Assembly: GCF_021768455.1 (NCBI RefSeq)
Contig: NZ_JAIZVX010000008.1
Span: forward strand, 1-50,765
Direction: 5' to 3'
DNA: 50,765 bases
Source of the DNA: Aquabacterium sp.
GTDB taxonomy: Bacteria; Pseudomonadota; Gammaproteobacteria; Burkholderiales; Burkholderiaceae_C
The notes beneath the pieces were generated by a model. The model searched no databases and was not told the origin of the DNA. It saw only the letters and a program-made list of their open reading frames with translations. Shown in pieces: positions 35,374 through 44,793 of the stretch. The translations under genes and the position numbers were made by a program. Positions within the stretch are counted from its first letter, which is position 1. Each line of letters opens with the position of its first letter.

Positions 35374-36831
35374 ATGGCCACCGCCAGTGCCGAACAGGCC
35401 CGCGAGATCCGGGCCACCGGCTCCCTCACCCGCCAGCTGCTGTGGTGGATCGTGTTGCCGCAGATCGTGCTGTGGCTGGTGGGCGCTTTCGTCACCTACA
35501 ACGTGGCCTTCAGCTACGCCAACCAGGTCGTGGACCGCAGCCTCTTTCAGAGCTCGCGCGCCCTGGCCCGCCAGGTCAAACCCATCGGCAACGGCCTGCT
35601 GATCGACTTCCCCAAAGCCGCCCGCGACATCATCGAGACCGACCCAGACGACACCGTCTTCTACATGGTCAGCTCGCCGCCCGGTCGCTTCATCCTGGGC
35701 AACCGCAAGCTGCCCCCGCCGCCACCCAGGGCCGATCTCGAGGTCGACAAGCCCTATTTTTACGACGTCAGCGTCGACACCACCCGGGTCCGCGTTGCCG
35801 CCTTGCTGCTGCCCTACGGCGACACCGGCACCGAGCGCCTGCTGGTGCAGGTGGCCAAGAGCCGCGCCAGCCGCGAGCTGCTGGCCCGACGCATCCTGGT
35901 CGACACGGCCTTGCCCCTGTCAGGCCTGATCGTGCTGATGACGCTGATCGTGTGGGCCGGCATCCGCGCGGGTCTGGCGCCGCTTTCGCGCCTGCGCCGC
36001 CTGGTGGAGGACCGCCATCCCAACGACCTCACCCCCATCCGCATGGCCAGCGCCCCCACCGAGGTGCGTGCCCTGGCCCTGGCGCTCAACAGCCTGCTGG
36101 GCGCGGTCCAGCGCAACGTCGAGACGCAAAAGCGCTTCATCAGTGACGCCGCCCACCAGTTGCGCACCCCCCTGGCCGGCATGAAATCGCAGGCCGAACT
36201 GGCCATCGGCGTCATCCAGGACCCGGCCGTGCGTGCCCGCCTCGAGCGCGTGCGCGAGGGCACCATCCGCAGCGCCCACGTCGTCAACCAGCTGCTCACC
36301 CTGGCGCGGGCCGAGCCCGAGTCCGCCATGAAACAAGGGCAGGTGAGGGTGGCGCTGGGCCCGCTCACCCGCGAGCTCACGGCCGAGCTGGTGCCGCGTG
36401 CGCTGCAGCTGGGTGTTGACCTGGGTTGCGACGACAGCGAAGCCGATGCCGAGGCCATGGACCCGGCCGCCGCCGCCGTGGCCGTGACCGGCAACCCCCT
36501 GCTGTTGCGCGAGGCCCTGGTCAACCTGGTGGACAACGCCATGCGTTACGCCGGGCGGGGCGCCGTGGTCACCGTTCGGGCCCGGCTGGAAGGGCCGCTG
36601 GCCGTGGTCGAGGTGGAAGACAATGGCCCGGGCATCCCCACGGCCGAGCACGAGCGCGTGTTCGAGCGTTTCGTGCGCGGCGTCAACGACGGCAGTGGCT
36701 GCGGCCTGGGCCTGGCCATCGTCAAGGAGATCGTGCAGCAGCACGGCGGCCAGGTGGCGCTTTTCAACGTGCTGCCCCATGGCCTGAGGGTCAGGGTGAG
36801 CCTTCCGTCCGCAAAAGTGGGTTCAACCTAG
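35374..36831 (+). CDS. Sensor histidine kinase, TctE/QseC-like
   Basis: Membrane sensor kinase paired with the regulator gene upstream. Of 485 residues, a first helix (about 22-45) is followed by a periplasmic sensor domain (about 46-173) of the two-component-kinase N-terminal type. A second helix (about 174-197) and a HAMP-like linker come next. The dimerisation domain has H261 in FISDAAHQLRTPLAGM. The ATPase domain shows the N box LVNLVDNAMRYA, the G1 box EDNGPGIP and the G2 box GCGLGLAIV. The signal it detects cannot be read from sequence; a sugar or sugar acid is the inference from the adjacent transporter genes. The transporter control region begins directly after its stop. Confidence 0.93.
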   Translation: MATASAEQAREIRATGSLTRQLLWWIVLPQIVLWLVGAFVTYNVAFSYANQVVDRSLFQSSRALARQVKPIGNGLLIDFPKAARDIIETDPDDTVFYMVSSPPGRFILGNRKLPPPPPRADLEVDKPYFYDVSVDTTRVRVAALLLPYGDTGTERLLVQVAKSRASRELLARRILVDTALPLSGLIVLMTLIVWAGIRAGLAPLSRLRRLVEDRHPNDLTPIRMASAPTEVRALALALNSLLGAVQRNVETQKRFISDAAHQLRTPLAGMKSQAELAIGVIQDPAVRARLERVREGTIRSAHVVNQLLTLARAEPESAMKQGQVRVALGPLTRELTAELVPRALQLGVDLGCDDSEADAEAMDPAAAAVAVTGNPLLLREALVNLVDNAMRYAGRGAVVTVRARLEGPLAVVEVEDNGPGIPTAEHERVFERFVRGVNDGSGCGLGLAIVKEIVQQHGGQVALFNVLPHGLRVRVSLPSAKVGST

Positions 36832-36845
36832 GGAAGACCCCTGCG

Positions 36846-36879
36846 TTCAGGAATCATTAATTTATTAATAATTCCTTAA
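36846..36879. promoter_or_regulatory. AT-rich 34-base dyad upstream of the sugar ABC transporter
   Basis: TTCAGGAATCATTAAT (36846-36861) and ATTAATAATTCCTTAA (36864-36879) are inverted copies separated by two bases; 14 of 16 positions match. This is one of the very few AT-rich stretches in the window and lies 62 bases before the binding-protein ATG. Size and symmetry suggest an operator for a dimeric regulator, perhaps the adjacent OmpR-type protein (though such proteins often prefer direct repeats), or an upstream promoter element. Confidence 0.5.
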
Positions 36880-36897
36880 CGGTTGATTTAGTCGACT

Positions 36898-36910
36898 GTT
36901 GAACTTCAAC
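36898..36910. promoter_or_regulatory. GTTGAACTTCAAC palindrome near the transporter start
   Basis: GTTGAA and TTCAAC flank a single C, a perfect 13-base odd-centred dyad. It lies 31 bases before the ATG of the binding-protein gene, preceded by the GTCGAC palindrome. It could be a second operator or a leader hairpin too short to be stable. Confidence 0.35.
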
Positions 36911-36940
36911 ACATCCCTCGTTGACGAGAAGGAGACACCC

Positions 36941-38200
36941 ATGTCCAAGAAGATGTTTGCATTGCGTGCTGGTGCGGTGATGGTCGCTGCCATGGTGAGC
37001 ACCATGGCCGCTCAGGCCGGTGAAGTGGAAGTCCTGCACTACTGGACCTCCGGCGGCGAAGCCAAGGCTGCCAAGGCCCTGCAAGCCACGCTGCAAGCCA
37101 AAGGTCACAGCTGGAAGGATTTCGCCGTGGCCGGTGGTGGTGGTGATTCGGCCACCACGGTGTTGAAGTCGCGCGTCGTGTCGGGCAACGCCCCGGCCGC
37201 CGCCCAGATCAAGGGCCCCTCCATCCAGGAATGGGCGCAAGAAGGCGTGCTGGCCGACATCTCCGATGTCGCCGCTGCCAACAACTGGGACAAGCTGCTG
37301 CCCCCGGTCGTGGCCAACGTCATGAAGTACAAGGGCAAGTACGTGGCCGTGCCGGTCAACGTGCACCGCGTGAACTGGCTGTGGGCCAACCCCGAAGCCT
37401 TCAAGAAGGCCGGCGCCAAGGTGCCGACCAACTGGGACGAGTTCTTTGCTGCCGCCGACAAGCTGAAGGCCGCCGGCATCATCCCCGTGGCCCACGGTGG
37501 CCAGAACTGGCAGGACTTCACCACCTTCGAAAGCGTGGCGCTGGGCGTCGGCGGTGCCGACTTCTACAAGAAGGCGCTGGTGCAACTCGACCAGGGCTCG
37601 CTCAAGAGCGACACCATGAAGAAGGTGCTGACCACCTTCAAGCGCATCAAGGGCTACACCGACAAGAACGCCCCTGGCCGCGACTGGAACCTGGCCACGG
37701 CCATGGTGATCCGCGGTGAAGCCGGCATGCAGCTGATGGGCGACTGGGCCAAGGGCGAGTTCATCGCCGCTGGCAAGAAGCCGGGCACCGACTTCGTTTG
37801 CGCCGCGGCCCCTGGCACCGCCAAGAGCTTCACCTTCAACATCGACTCGTTCGCGCTCTTCAAGATCAAGAACGAAGCCAATGTGAAGGCCCAGAAGGAC
37901 CTGGCTGCCGCCATCCTGGCTCCTGAGTTCCAGGAAGTCTTCAACCTGAACAAGGGCTCCATCCCTGTGCGCCTGGGCGCCGACATGAGCAAGTTCGACG
38001 ACTGCGCCAAGCTGTCGTCCAAGGACTTCGTCGACACCGCCAAGTCTGGCAGCCTGGTGCCCTCCGTGGCCCATGGCATGGCCGTGTCCTCGGCCGCTGA
38101 AGGCGCCATCAAGGATGCCGTGTCCAACTTCTGGAACAGCGACAAGCAAACCGTCGAAGACGCCATGGCCAAGATCGCCTCGGCTGCCAAGACCAAGTAA
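36941..38200 (+). CDS. gtsA: Sugar ABC transporter substrate-binding protein, glucose/mannose (GtsA) type
   Basis: Periplasmic receptor delivering a sugar, most likely glucose or mannose, to the permease. The 419 residues begin with a signal peptide (about 1-26, cleavage after AQA). A family 1 solute-binding fold follows, with EVLHYWTSGGEAKA at the mature N-terminus and IPVAHGGQNWQDFTTFE. MGDWAKGEFIAAGKKPG is characteristic of the GtsA/glucose-binding group. The ATG at 36941 has GAAGGAG seven bases before it. Codon use is strongly biased, as in highly expressed genes. Two hairpins separate it from the permease gene, consistent with excess production of the binding protein. Confidence 0.9.
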   Translation: MSKKMFALRAGAVMVAAMVSTMAAQAGEVEVLHYWTSGGEAKAAKALQATLQAKGHSWKDFAVAGGGGDSATTVLKSRVVSGNAPAAAQIKGPSIQEWAQEGVLADISDVAAANNWDKLLPPVVANVMKYKGKYVAVPVNVHRVNWLWANPEAFKKAGAKVPTNWDEFFAAADKLKAAGIIPVAHGGQNWQDFTTFESVALGVGGADFYKKALVQLDQGSLKSDTMKKVLTTFKRIKGYTDKNAPGRDWNLATAMVIRGEAGMQLMGDWAKGEFIAAGKKPGTDFVCAAAPGTAKSFTFNIDSFALFKIKNEANVKAQKDLAAAILAPEFQEVFNLNKGSIPVRLGADMSKFDDCAKLSSKDFVDTAKSGSLVPSVAHGMAVSSAAEGAIKDAVSNFWNSDKQTVEDAMAKIASAAKTK

Positions 38201-38212
38201 GTTCGCCTGAAT

Positions 38213-38264
38213 CGGCTCAGCCCTTGAGCCGACACCCATCGGGGCCGTCACAAGCGGCCCCGAT
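38213..38264 (+). promoter_or_regulatory. Tandem hairpins between the binding-protein and permease genes
   Basis: First stem: CGGCTCA (38213-38219) with TGAGCCG (38225-38231), loop of 5. Second stem: ATCGGGGCCG (38238-38247) with CGGCCCCGAT (38255-38264), a perfect 10-base stem with loop of 7. CGGGTTTG follows, too poor in T for strong termination. Such intercistronic structures commonly stabilise the upstream messenger segment and reduce read-through to the permease genes. Confidence 0.6.
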
Positions 38265-38369
38265 CGGGTTTGCCGCGCACGCAGCCCGCGTGGCCACCGC
38301 CGCACGGCGCTGCTCGCACCGCACGCACCCTCGCCCTCCTGTTCTTTTCCTGCAAGGGATGTCTCCGAC

Positions 38370-39260
38370 ATGACCCAACCCACCCCGACGATCCACAAGG
38401 CGCGCACCCACTGGCTGCCCAAGCTGGTCCTGGCCCCGTCCTTCCTGGTGTCCATGCTCTTCATCTATGGCCTGATGGCCTGGAACGGCTACCTGTCCGT
38501 GTCCGCATCGCGCCTGCTGCCCAACTACGAATTCGTGGGTCTGGAGCAATACCAGATCCTGTTCGAGAGCGAACGCTGGATGGTGGCGCTCAAGAACCTG
38601 TGGATCTTCAGCGCCCTGTTCATCTTCTTCGGCATGGCGATCGGCCTTTTCCTGGCCATCCTGCTCGACCAGAAGATACGCGCAGAAGGTTTCCTGCGCA
38701 CCATCTACCTCTACCCCATGGCCATCTCCTTCGTGGTGACGGGCACGGCCTGGAAGTGGATCCTCAACCCTGGCCTGGGCCTTGAGCACCTGATGCACGA
38801 GTGGGGCTTCACCAACTTCAGCTTCGACTGGCTGGTTGACCCTGATCACGCCATCTACTGCGTGGTGATCGCGGGTGTCTGGCAGAGCGCCGGCTTCGTG
38901 ATGGCCCTGTTCCTGGCCGGTCTGCGCGGCATTGACGACACCATCATCAAGGCCGCCCAGATCGACGGTGCCTCGCTCCCCCGCATCTACTGGCGCATCA
39001 TCGTGCCCAGCCTGCGCCCAGTGTTCTTCTCGACGCTGATGGTGCTGGCCCACCTGGCCATCAAGAGCTTTGACCTGGTCATGGCCCTGACCAACGGCGG
39101 CCCGGGTTACGCCACCGACGTGCCTGCCACCTTCATGTACTCGATGTCGTTCACACGCGGCCAGATCGGCCTGGGTGCCGCATCGGCCACCGTGATGCTG
39201 GCCACCGTCGCCGCCATCGTCGTGCCTTATCTGTATTCCGAGCTGCGCGCTCGCCGCTGA
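38370..39260 (+). CDS. gtsB: Sugar ABC transporter permease (GtsB type)
   Basis: Membrane subunit of the carbohydrate importer. The 296 residues have six predicted helices. The cytoplasmic EAA loop reads KAAQIDGASLPRIYWRIIVP (about 191-210), where the ATPase docks. The final segment MALTNGGPGYATDVPATFMY is typical of the MalF/UgpA-like sugar permease class. The ATG follows GCAAGGGATG with an AAGGGA ribosome-binding site. The second permease starts 17 bases after the stop. Confidence 0.92.
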   Translation: MTQPTPTIHKARTHWLPKLVLAPSFLVSMLFIYGLMAWNGYLSVSASRLLPNYEFVGLEQYQILFESERWMVALKNLWIFSALFIFFGMAIGLFLAILLDQKIRAEGFLRTIYLYPMAISFVVTGTAWKWILNPGLGLEHLMHEWGFTNFSFDWLVDPDHAIYCVVIAGVWQSAGFVMALFLAGLRGIDDTIIKAAQIDGASLPRIYWRIIVPSLRPVFFSTLMVLAHLAIKSFDLVMALTNGGPGYATDVPATFMYSMSFTRGQIGLGAASATVMLATVAAIVVPYLYSELRARR

Positions 39261-39277
39261 AGCCGGGTGAGATCCAT

Positions 39278-40126
39278 ATGAACCGCTTTCACCGCTTTGT
39301 CCTCTACTCGCTCCTGGTGCTGTTTGCGCTGGTCTTCCTCACGCCGCTGTACGTGATGCTGGTGACCTCGCTGAAGGACCTCGACGAGATCCGCTCCGGC
39401 AACCTGCTTTCGCTGCCTGGCTCCATCAACGTCGACGCCTGGCTCAAGGCCTGGTCGACCGCGTGCACCGGCGCCGATTGCGGCGGCCTCAAGCCCTTCT
39501 TTTTCAACTCCATGCTGATGGTCGTGCCGGCCGTGCTGGGCTCGACCGTGCTGGGGGCCATCAATGGCTACATCTTCAGCAAGTGGCGCTTCCGCGGCAG
39601 CGAGGTGATGTTCGCGCTGCTGCTGTTCGGGGTGTTCATGCCCATGCAGGTGGTGCTGCTGCCGATGTCGCAGGTGCTGGGCTGGATCGGTTTGTCCAGC
39701 TCGATCTGGGGCCTGGTGCTGATCCACATCATCGCGGGCCTGGCCTCGACCACGCTGTTCTTCCGCAACTACTACGTGGGTCTGCCCGATGAACTCATCA
39801 AGGCGGCCATGCTGGACGGCGCAGGCTTCTGGCGCATCTTCTGGCGCATCGTGCTGCCGCTGTCGACGCCCATCGTCGTGGTCGTGCTCATCTGGCAGTT
39901 CACCAACATCTGGAACGACTTCCTGTACGGCGTGGTGTTCTCGGGGTCTGACTCCAAGCCCATCACCGTGGGCCTGAACAATCTGGCCAACACCTCCAGC
40001 ACGGTCAAGGAATACAACGTGGACATGGCCGCGGCCCTGATCGCCGCACTGCCCACCCTGTTCGTCTATGCCGTGGCCGGCAAGTACTTCGTGCGTGGCC
40101 TGACCGCCGGTGCCGTCAAGGGCTGA
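39278..40126 (+). CDS. gtsC: Sugar ABC transporter permease (GtsC type)
   Basis: Second membrane subunit, MalG/UgpE class, pairing with the upstream permease. The 282 residues carry six helices and the EAA loop IKAAMLDGAGFWRIFWRIVL (about 172-191). The C-terminus KYFVRGLTAGAVKG is the standard ending of this class. TGQFTNIWNDFLYG-like text (WQFTNIWNDFLYGVVF) matches glucose-type permeases. 62 bases separate it from the ATPase gene. Confidence 0.92.
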   Translation: MNRFHRFVLYSLLVLFALVFLTPLYVMLVTSLKDLDEIRSGNLLSLPGSINVDAWLKAWSTACTGADCGGLKPFFFNSMLMVVPAVLGSTVLGAINGYIFSKWRFRGSEVMFALLLFGVFMPMQVVLLPMSQVLGWIGLSSSIWGLVLIHIIAGLASTTLFFRNYYVGLPDELIKAAMLDGAGFWRIFWRIVLPLSTPIVVVVLIWQFTNIWNDFLYGVVFSGSDSKPITVGLNNLANTSSTVKEYNVDMAAALIAALPTLFVYAVAGKYFVRGLTAGAVKG

Positions 40127-40188
40127 TGCCCTGATCCCTGCACCGACACGCCACCCCATTCACCGATTCACACAAGAAGGTAAAGCCC

Positions 40189-41271
<1,083 letters not shown>

Positions 41272-41295
41272 TCCCTCCTTCTGCGCCCCCATGAA

Positions 41296-41328
41296 AAAAG
41301 GCCTTCGTCGGAAGGCCTTTTCTTTTTT
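41296..41328 (+). terminator. Intrinsic terminator of the sugar transporter operon
   Basis: AAAAGGCCTTC (41296-41306) and GAAGGCCTTTT (41311-41321) form a perfect 11-base stem with a GTCG loop, followed by CTTTTTTC. The A-run on the left arm means it can also terminate the convergent minus-strand gene. Confidence 0.9.
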
Positions 41329-41378
41329 CTTGCTCTTGCGCGTGTGCCGTGCCGCGCAGAGACGCGGCGACGGGTGCT

Positions 41379-42677
41379 TCAGTCGTCGTGATCGACCGTG
41401 CGGGAGGCCAGCACCTTGTCGATGCGTTTGCCATCCATGTCGACCACCTCGAAACGCCAGCCGTCCCATTCCACCGTGTCGGTGGTTTGGGGCAGGCGCC
41501 CCAGCAGCAGCATGACCATGCCGGCCAGAGTGTTGTAGCGGCCACGGTCTTCGTCGGGCAGGGCCTTCATCTCCAGGCGGTCTTTCAGCTCGGGGATGGG
41601 GATCAGGCCGTCGACCAGCCAGGAGCCATCCTCGCGCTGGATGGCCCAGGCGTCATCGGGCTCGGTGGTGGTGAACTCACCGGTGATGGCCTCCAGCACG
41701 TCGCGCAGCGTGATCACCCCCTGCACCTCGCCGTATTCGTCGACCACGAAGACCATCTGCGTGTCGGAGGCGCGGAAGTGCTCCAGCAACTCCATGCCCG
41801 AGAGCGTTTCCGGCACGAAGACCGCAGGCAGGATGCCTTCCATCAGGTCATTGCCTTCATGCTGGGTGAGCTGGTGCAGCAGCTGCTGCGCCGTTGCCAC
41901 GCCGACCACATCGTCCAGCCCGCCTCGGCAGACCGGGTAGCGCGAGAAGCCGTGGGCAGCGATGGTGGCCAGGTTGTCGGCCATGGCCGCTTCGACGTTG
42001 AGGAAGGCGATGTCGCTGCGCGGGATCATCATCGAGCCGATCTGGCGCTCATCGAGGCGGAACACATTGCGCACCATCTGGTGCTCATGGGCTTCGATGA
42101 TGCCGGCGTCCAGGCCTTCTTCCAGCTGGGCGGCGATCTCCTCTTCGGTCACGCCACGGTTGCCGTTGTCGCGCACGCCGATCAGCTTGAGGATGCCCTC
42201 GGTCGTGGTCGACAGCAGGCGCACGAAGGGCTTGGTGAGGCTGGAGAGCCACATCATCGGCTTGGCCACCAGGCGCGCCACAGGCTCGGGGTACATCTGG
42301 CCGACGCGCTTGGGCACCAGTTCGCCAAAGATGATGGAGACGAAAGTGATGATCAGCACCACCAGGCCAGTGGCCGTGATGCCGGCCACGCGGTCGGTCA
42401 GCAGCGGGAAGGTTTCCTTGAGCCACTCGGCCAGGGGTGGGGAGAAGGTGGCTTCACCCACGATGCCGTTGAGCACGCCGATGGACGTGATGCCGATCTG
42501 GACCGTGGAGAGGAACTGGGTGGGGTTGTCATGCAAGGCCATGGCGGCCTGTGCCCCGGCATCGCCGGTCTCGGCCATCACCTGCAGGCGGGCCTTGCGG
42601 CTGGCGGCCAGTGCCATCTCCGACATGGCAAACAGGCCATTGAGCAGAACCAGGAAAATCAGAAGCGCTAAGTCCAT
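41379..42677 (-). CDS. CNNM transmembrane / CBS / CorC-HlyC domain protein (hemolysin family)
   Basis: Membrane protein of the family once called hemolysin C-like; characterised relatives take part in magnesium or cobalt efflux and membrane protection. Of 432 residues, the CNNM/DUF21 domain with about four helices fills about 1-175 (MDLALLIFLVLLNGLFAMSE ... FGELVPKRVG). A CBS pair spans about 205-325 (RSDIAFLNVEAAM, FVVDEYGEVQGVITLRD). A CorC_HlyC domain lies at about 340-425, with YNTLAGMVMLLLGRLPQ. It is divergent from apaH, with 62 bases between the starts. Confidence 0.92.
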   Translation of the reverse strand: MDLALLIFLVLLNGLFAMSEMALAASRKARLQVMAETGDAGAQAAMALHDNPTQFLSTVQIGITSIGVLNGIVGEATFSPPLAEWLKETFPLLTDRVAGITATGLVVLIITFVSIIFGELVPKRVGQMYPEPVARLVAKPMMWLSSLTKPFVRLLSTTTEGILKLIGVRDNGNRGVTEEEIAAQLEEGLDAGIIEAHEHQMVRNVFRLDERQIGSMMIPRSDIAFLNVEAAMADNLATIAAHGFSRYPVCRGGLDDVVGVATAQQLLHQLTQHEGNDLMEGILPAVFVPETLSGMELLEHFRASDTQMVFVVDEYGEVQGVITLRDVLEAITGEFTTTEPDDAWAIQREDGSWLVDGLIPIPELKDRLEMKALPDEDRGRYNTLAGMVMLLLGRLPQTTDTVEWDGWRFEVVDMDGKRIDKVLASRTVDHDD

Positions 42678-42739
42678 AAACGGCGCCGGAGCGGCCGGGC
42701 CACGAGTGAGAACGCAGCAAGCGTAGCAGAATCCATTCC

Positions 42740-43567
42740 ATGATCTATCTTGTTGGTGATGTGCAAGGCTGTTGCAGCCCCCTGGAGCGGCTCCTGGCCA
42801 CGCTCGATTTTTCGCCTTCGCGCGACCACCTTTACGTGCTGGGTGACCTGGTCAACCGGGGCCCGGACTCGCTGGGCGTCTTGCGCAGGCTGAGCGCCCT
42901 GGGCGGTGCGGCCACCTGCCTGCTGGGCAACCACGACCTGCATTTGCTGGCTGTGGCCCATGGGGTGCGCAAGCCGCACCGCAGCGACACCCTGGGTGGC
43001 ATCCTCGACGGGGGCGAGCGTGAAGACTGGCTGCACTGGTTGCGCCAACAGCGCCTGGCAGTGCACGAACATGGCTGGTTGATGGTGCACGCGGGCGTGG
43101 TGCCGCAATGGGATGCGGCGCAAACGGTGGCCCTGGCCGGTGAGGTGGAGGCCATGCTGCGTGGCCCCGATCTGGGCGGCTTCCTGACCGAGATGTACGG
43201 TAACGCGCCAGACCGCTGGGAAGACGGGCTGCAAGGCATCGAACGCTGGCGCTGTGTGGTCAACAGCCTCACGCGCCTGCGCTTCTGCGCAGCCGACGGC
43301 ACCATGGAGTTCGCCACCAAGGAGGGCGCTGGCGGCGCGCCCGAGGGCTACATGCCCTGGTTCGATGTGCCCGGGCGCCGCACGGCCGGCACGCCGGTGG
43401 CCTTCGGCCATTGGTCGACGTTGGGCCTGATCAACCGCGATGACCTTCTGTCCCTGGACACCGGCTGTGTGTGGGGCGGCCAGCTCACCGCGGTGCGTGT
43501 GGACGGCGCCACGCGCGAGGTGATTCAGGTCGATTGCCCCCAGTCGCAAAAGCCCGGGGTGGTTTGA
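42740..43567 (+). CDS. apaH: Symmetrical bis(5'-nucleosyl)-tetraphosphatase
   Basis: Cleaves Ap4A to two ADP and can remove Np4 caps from RNA. The 275-residue phosphoprotein-phosphatase-fold enzyme shows the metal motifs GDVQGC (6-11), GDLVNRGPDS (35-44) and GNHDLHLLA (58-66), followed by HAGVVPQWD. These are the D-x-H-like, GDxxxRG and GNH[DE] signatures, with Q replacing H in the first, as is normal for ApaH. It is followed by tRNA-Ser, with TACAAT at 43573-43578 as a possible -10 for the tRNA. Confidence 0.96.
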   Translation: MIYLVGDVQGCCSPLERLLATLDFSPSRDHLYVLGDLVNRGPDSLGVLRRLSALGGAATCLLGNHDLHLLAVAHGVRKPHRSDTLGGILDGGEREDWLHWLRQQRLAVHEHGWLMVHAGVVPQWDAAQTVALAGEVEAMLRGPDLGGFLTEMYGNAPDRWEDGLQGIERWRCVVNSLTRLRFCAADGTMEFATKEGAGGAPEGYMPWFDVPGRRTAGTPVAFGHWSTLGLINRDDLLSLDTGCVWGGQLTAVRVDGATREVIQVDCPQSQKPGVV

Positions 43568-43592
43568 GCCCTTACAATGTGGCCCAGTTTCA

Positions 43593-43682
43593 GGGTGTTT
43601 GGCCGAGCGGTTTAAGGCACCGGTCTTGAAAACCGGCGAGGGTTGATCCCCTCCGTGAGTTCGAATCTCACAGCACCCGCCA
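43593..43682 (+). tRNA. tRNA-Ser (anticodon TGA)
   Basis: A 90-base class II tRNA with encoded CCA. The acceptor stem is GGGTGTT (43593-43599) with AGCACCC (43672-43678), followed by discriminator G. The anticodon stem is CCGGT/ACCGG with loop CTTGAAA, placing TGA at 43627-43629. The long variable arm is GAGGGTTGATCCCCTC and the T-loop is TTCGAAT. It decodes UCN codons, mainly UCA. Confidence 0.97.
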
Positions 43683-43687
43683 ACATG

Positions 43688-43722
43688 AAAAAAGCCCACG
43701 GCGCAGGTCGTGGGCTTTTTTT
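43688..43722 (+). terminator. Intrinsic terminator after tRNA-Ser
   Basis: AAAAAAGCCCACG (43688-43700) pairs with CGTGGGCTTTTTT (43709-43721) around an 8-base loop and ends in a 7-T run. It is nearly symmetrical, so it may also stop the convergent cupin gene. Confidence 0.92.
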
Positions 43723-43758
43723 GTGCCCGCAGCCAAGGGCGGGTGTGGCGCAATCGAC

Positions 43759-44721
43759 TCAGTAGCCTTCCGAGGCATCGTCGGCCTTGGCGCCTGTCAG
43801 CCGACCCTTGAGGTTCGCGATGCCCTTGACGATGGGGTAGAGGCCGCTTTTGAGGCCGTCCATCGAGCCTGCCGAGTTCACGGCGCTGGGGGCCAGGCCG
43901 AAGCGGCTCAGGCGGCGGCGCAGCAGGTCGTTGATGATCAGGGCCTGGCGGAAGCGACGGGTGACGTCGGTGTGATAGAAGATGGCCATGGAGATGGAGA
44001 CGTCTTCCGGGCCGTTCTTCACGTAGTGGCCGCCCAGGAAGGGGATGTGGATGGCCTGGCCTGCCTGGAAGTTGAACTTGTGGGCGTGGCGGTCCATGCG
44101 GTCGTCCCAGTGCATCTGCCGGTCAGAGCGGGCGGTGTAGGCCTCGTACTGCGTTGGGGCAATCACCTCGTCGTTCCAGGGCTCGAACACGGCCACCTGC
44201 TTGCTGCCACGAAACTGGAGCAGGAAGTTCGAGAAGCGGTCGAAGTGGAACGGCGTGACCGCGTTGGGCGATGCGATGAACAGCCACATTTCCGCATCGG
44301 TGGGCAGGGTGCCGCTGCCATTGCGCTTCATCAGCCTGGCGATGTCGTCGCACATGCTGCGGTGCAGGTCTTTGAACGATGCGTGGTTCTCAGGGCCCCG
44401 GACGGCGACATAGGACTGGGTGGTGAGGATCTGGTCGATCGTCTCTTCGATGCTCAGTCCGTTCTGGTGATCGATGTGGGCGCGGTCGAAGTTGGCGCCC
44501 AACTGGGCCATGCCCTTGGAGTACATCACCCGCTCGCCCAGAGCGGGCAGCACCTGCGCGAGGTTGGACAGCTCCAGTGCGGGATGGCCCATGAGCTTAT
44601 GCTCGAACTGGAAGGGGGTCTTGTCCAGCTTGTCGGGCTGGATCGAATCGGCGAAACATGCGTACACGGGTTCGTCCCCCTTGGGCGATGGTGTGGGCTG
44701 GAAAGTGCTGGATTCTGTCAT
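43759..44721 (-). CDS. JmjC-like cupin protein (putative Fe(II)/2-oxoglutarate oxygenase)
   Basis: A 320-residue soluble protein with no assigned substrate. The double-stranded beta-helix region (about 140-255) shows the metal-binding H159-F-D161 (AVTPFHFDRFSNFLLQFRG), K174 shortly after, and a distal histidine H232 (FLGGHYVKN). This is the H-x-D...H facial triad of cupin_8/JmjC hydroxylases. The N-terminal 130 residues are mostly polar. C-terminal residues 255-320 are basic and unlike the catalytic fold. Targets of related bacterial enzymes include ribosomal proteins, but the sequence here does not identify one. The ATG at 44721 follows a run of stop-free shadow sequence and gives a normal family N-terminus. 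It is divergent from nnrD, with 72 bases between the starts. Confidence 0.82.
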   Translation of the reverse strand: MTESSTFQPTPSPKGDEPVYACFADSIQPDKLDKTPFQFEHKLMGHPALELSNLAQVLPALGERVMYSKGMAQLGANFDRAHIDHQNGLSIEETIDQILTTQSYVAVRGPENHASFKDLHRSMCDDIARLMKRNGSGTLPTDAEMWLFIASPNAVTPFHFDRFSNFLLQFRGSKQVAVFEPWNDEVIAPTQYEAYTARSDRQMHWDDRMDRHAHKFNFQAGQAIHIPFLGGHYVKNGPEDVSISMAIFYHTDVTRRFRQALIINDLLRRRLSRFGLAPSAVNSAGSMDGLKSGLYPIVKGIANLKGRLTGAKADDASEGY

Positions 44722-44793
44722 GGGTGAGCGACACGGCCTTGACACAGCGCACGAGCGCACCACAGCCGTCAGGGTCCGTGGCAAGCTTGGGGC

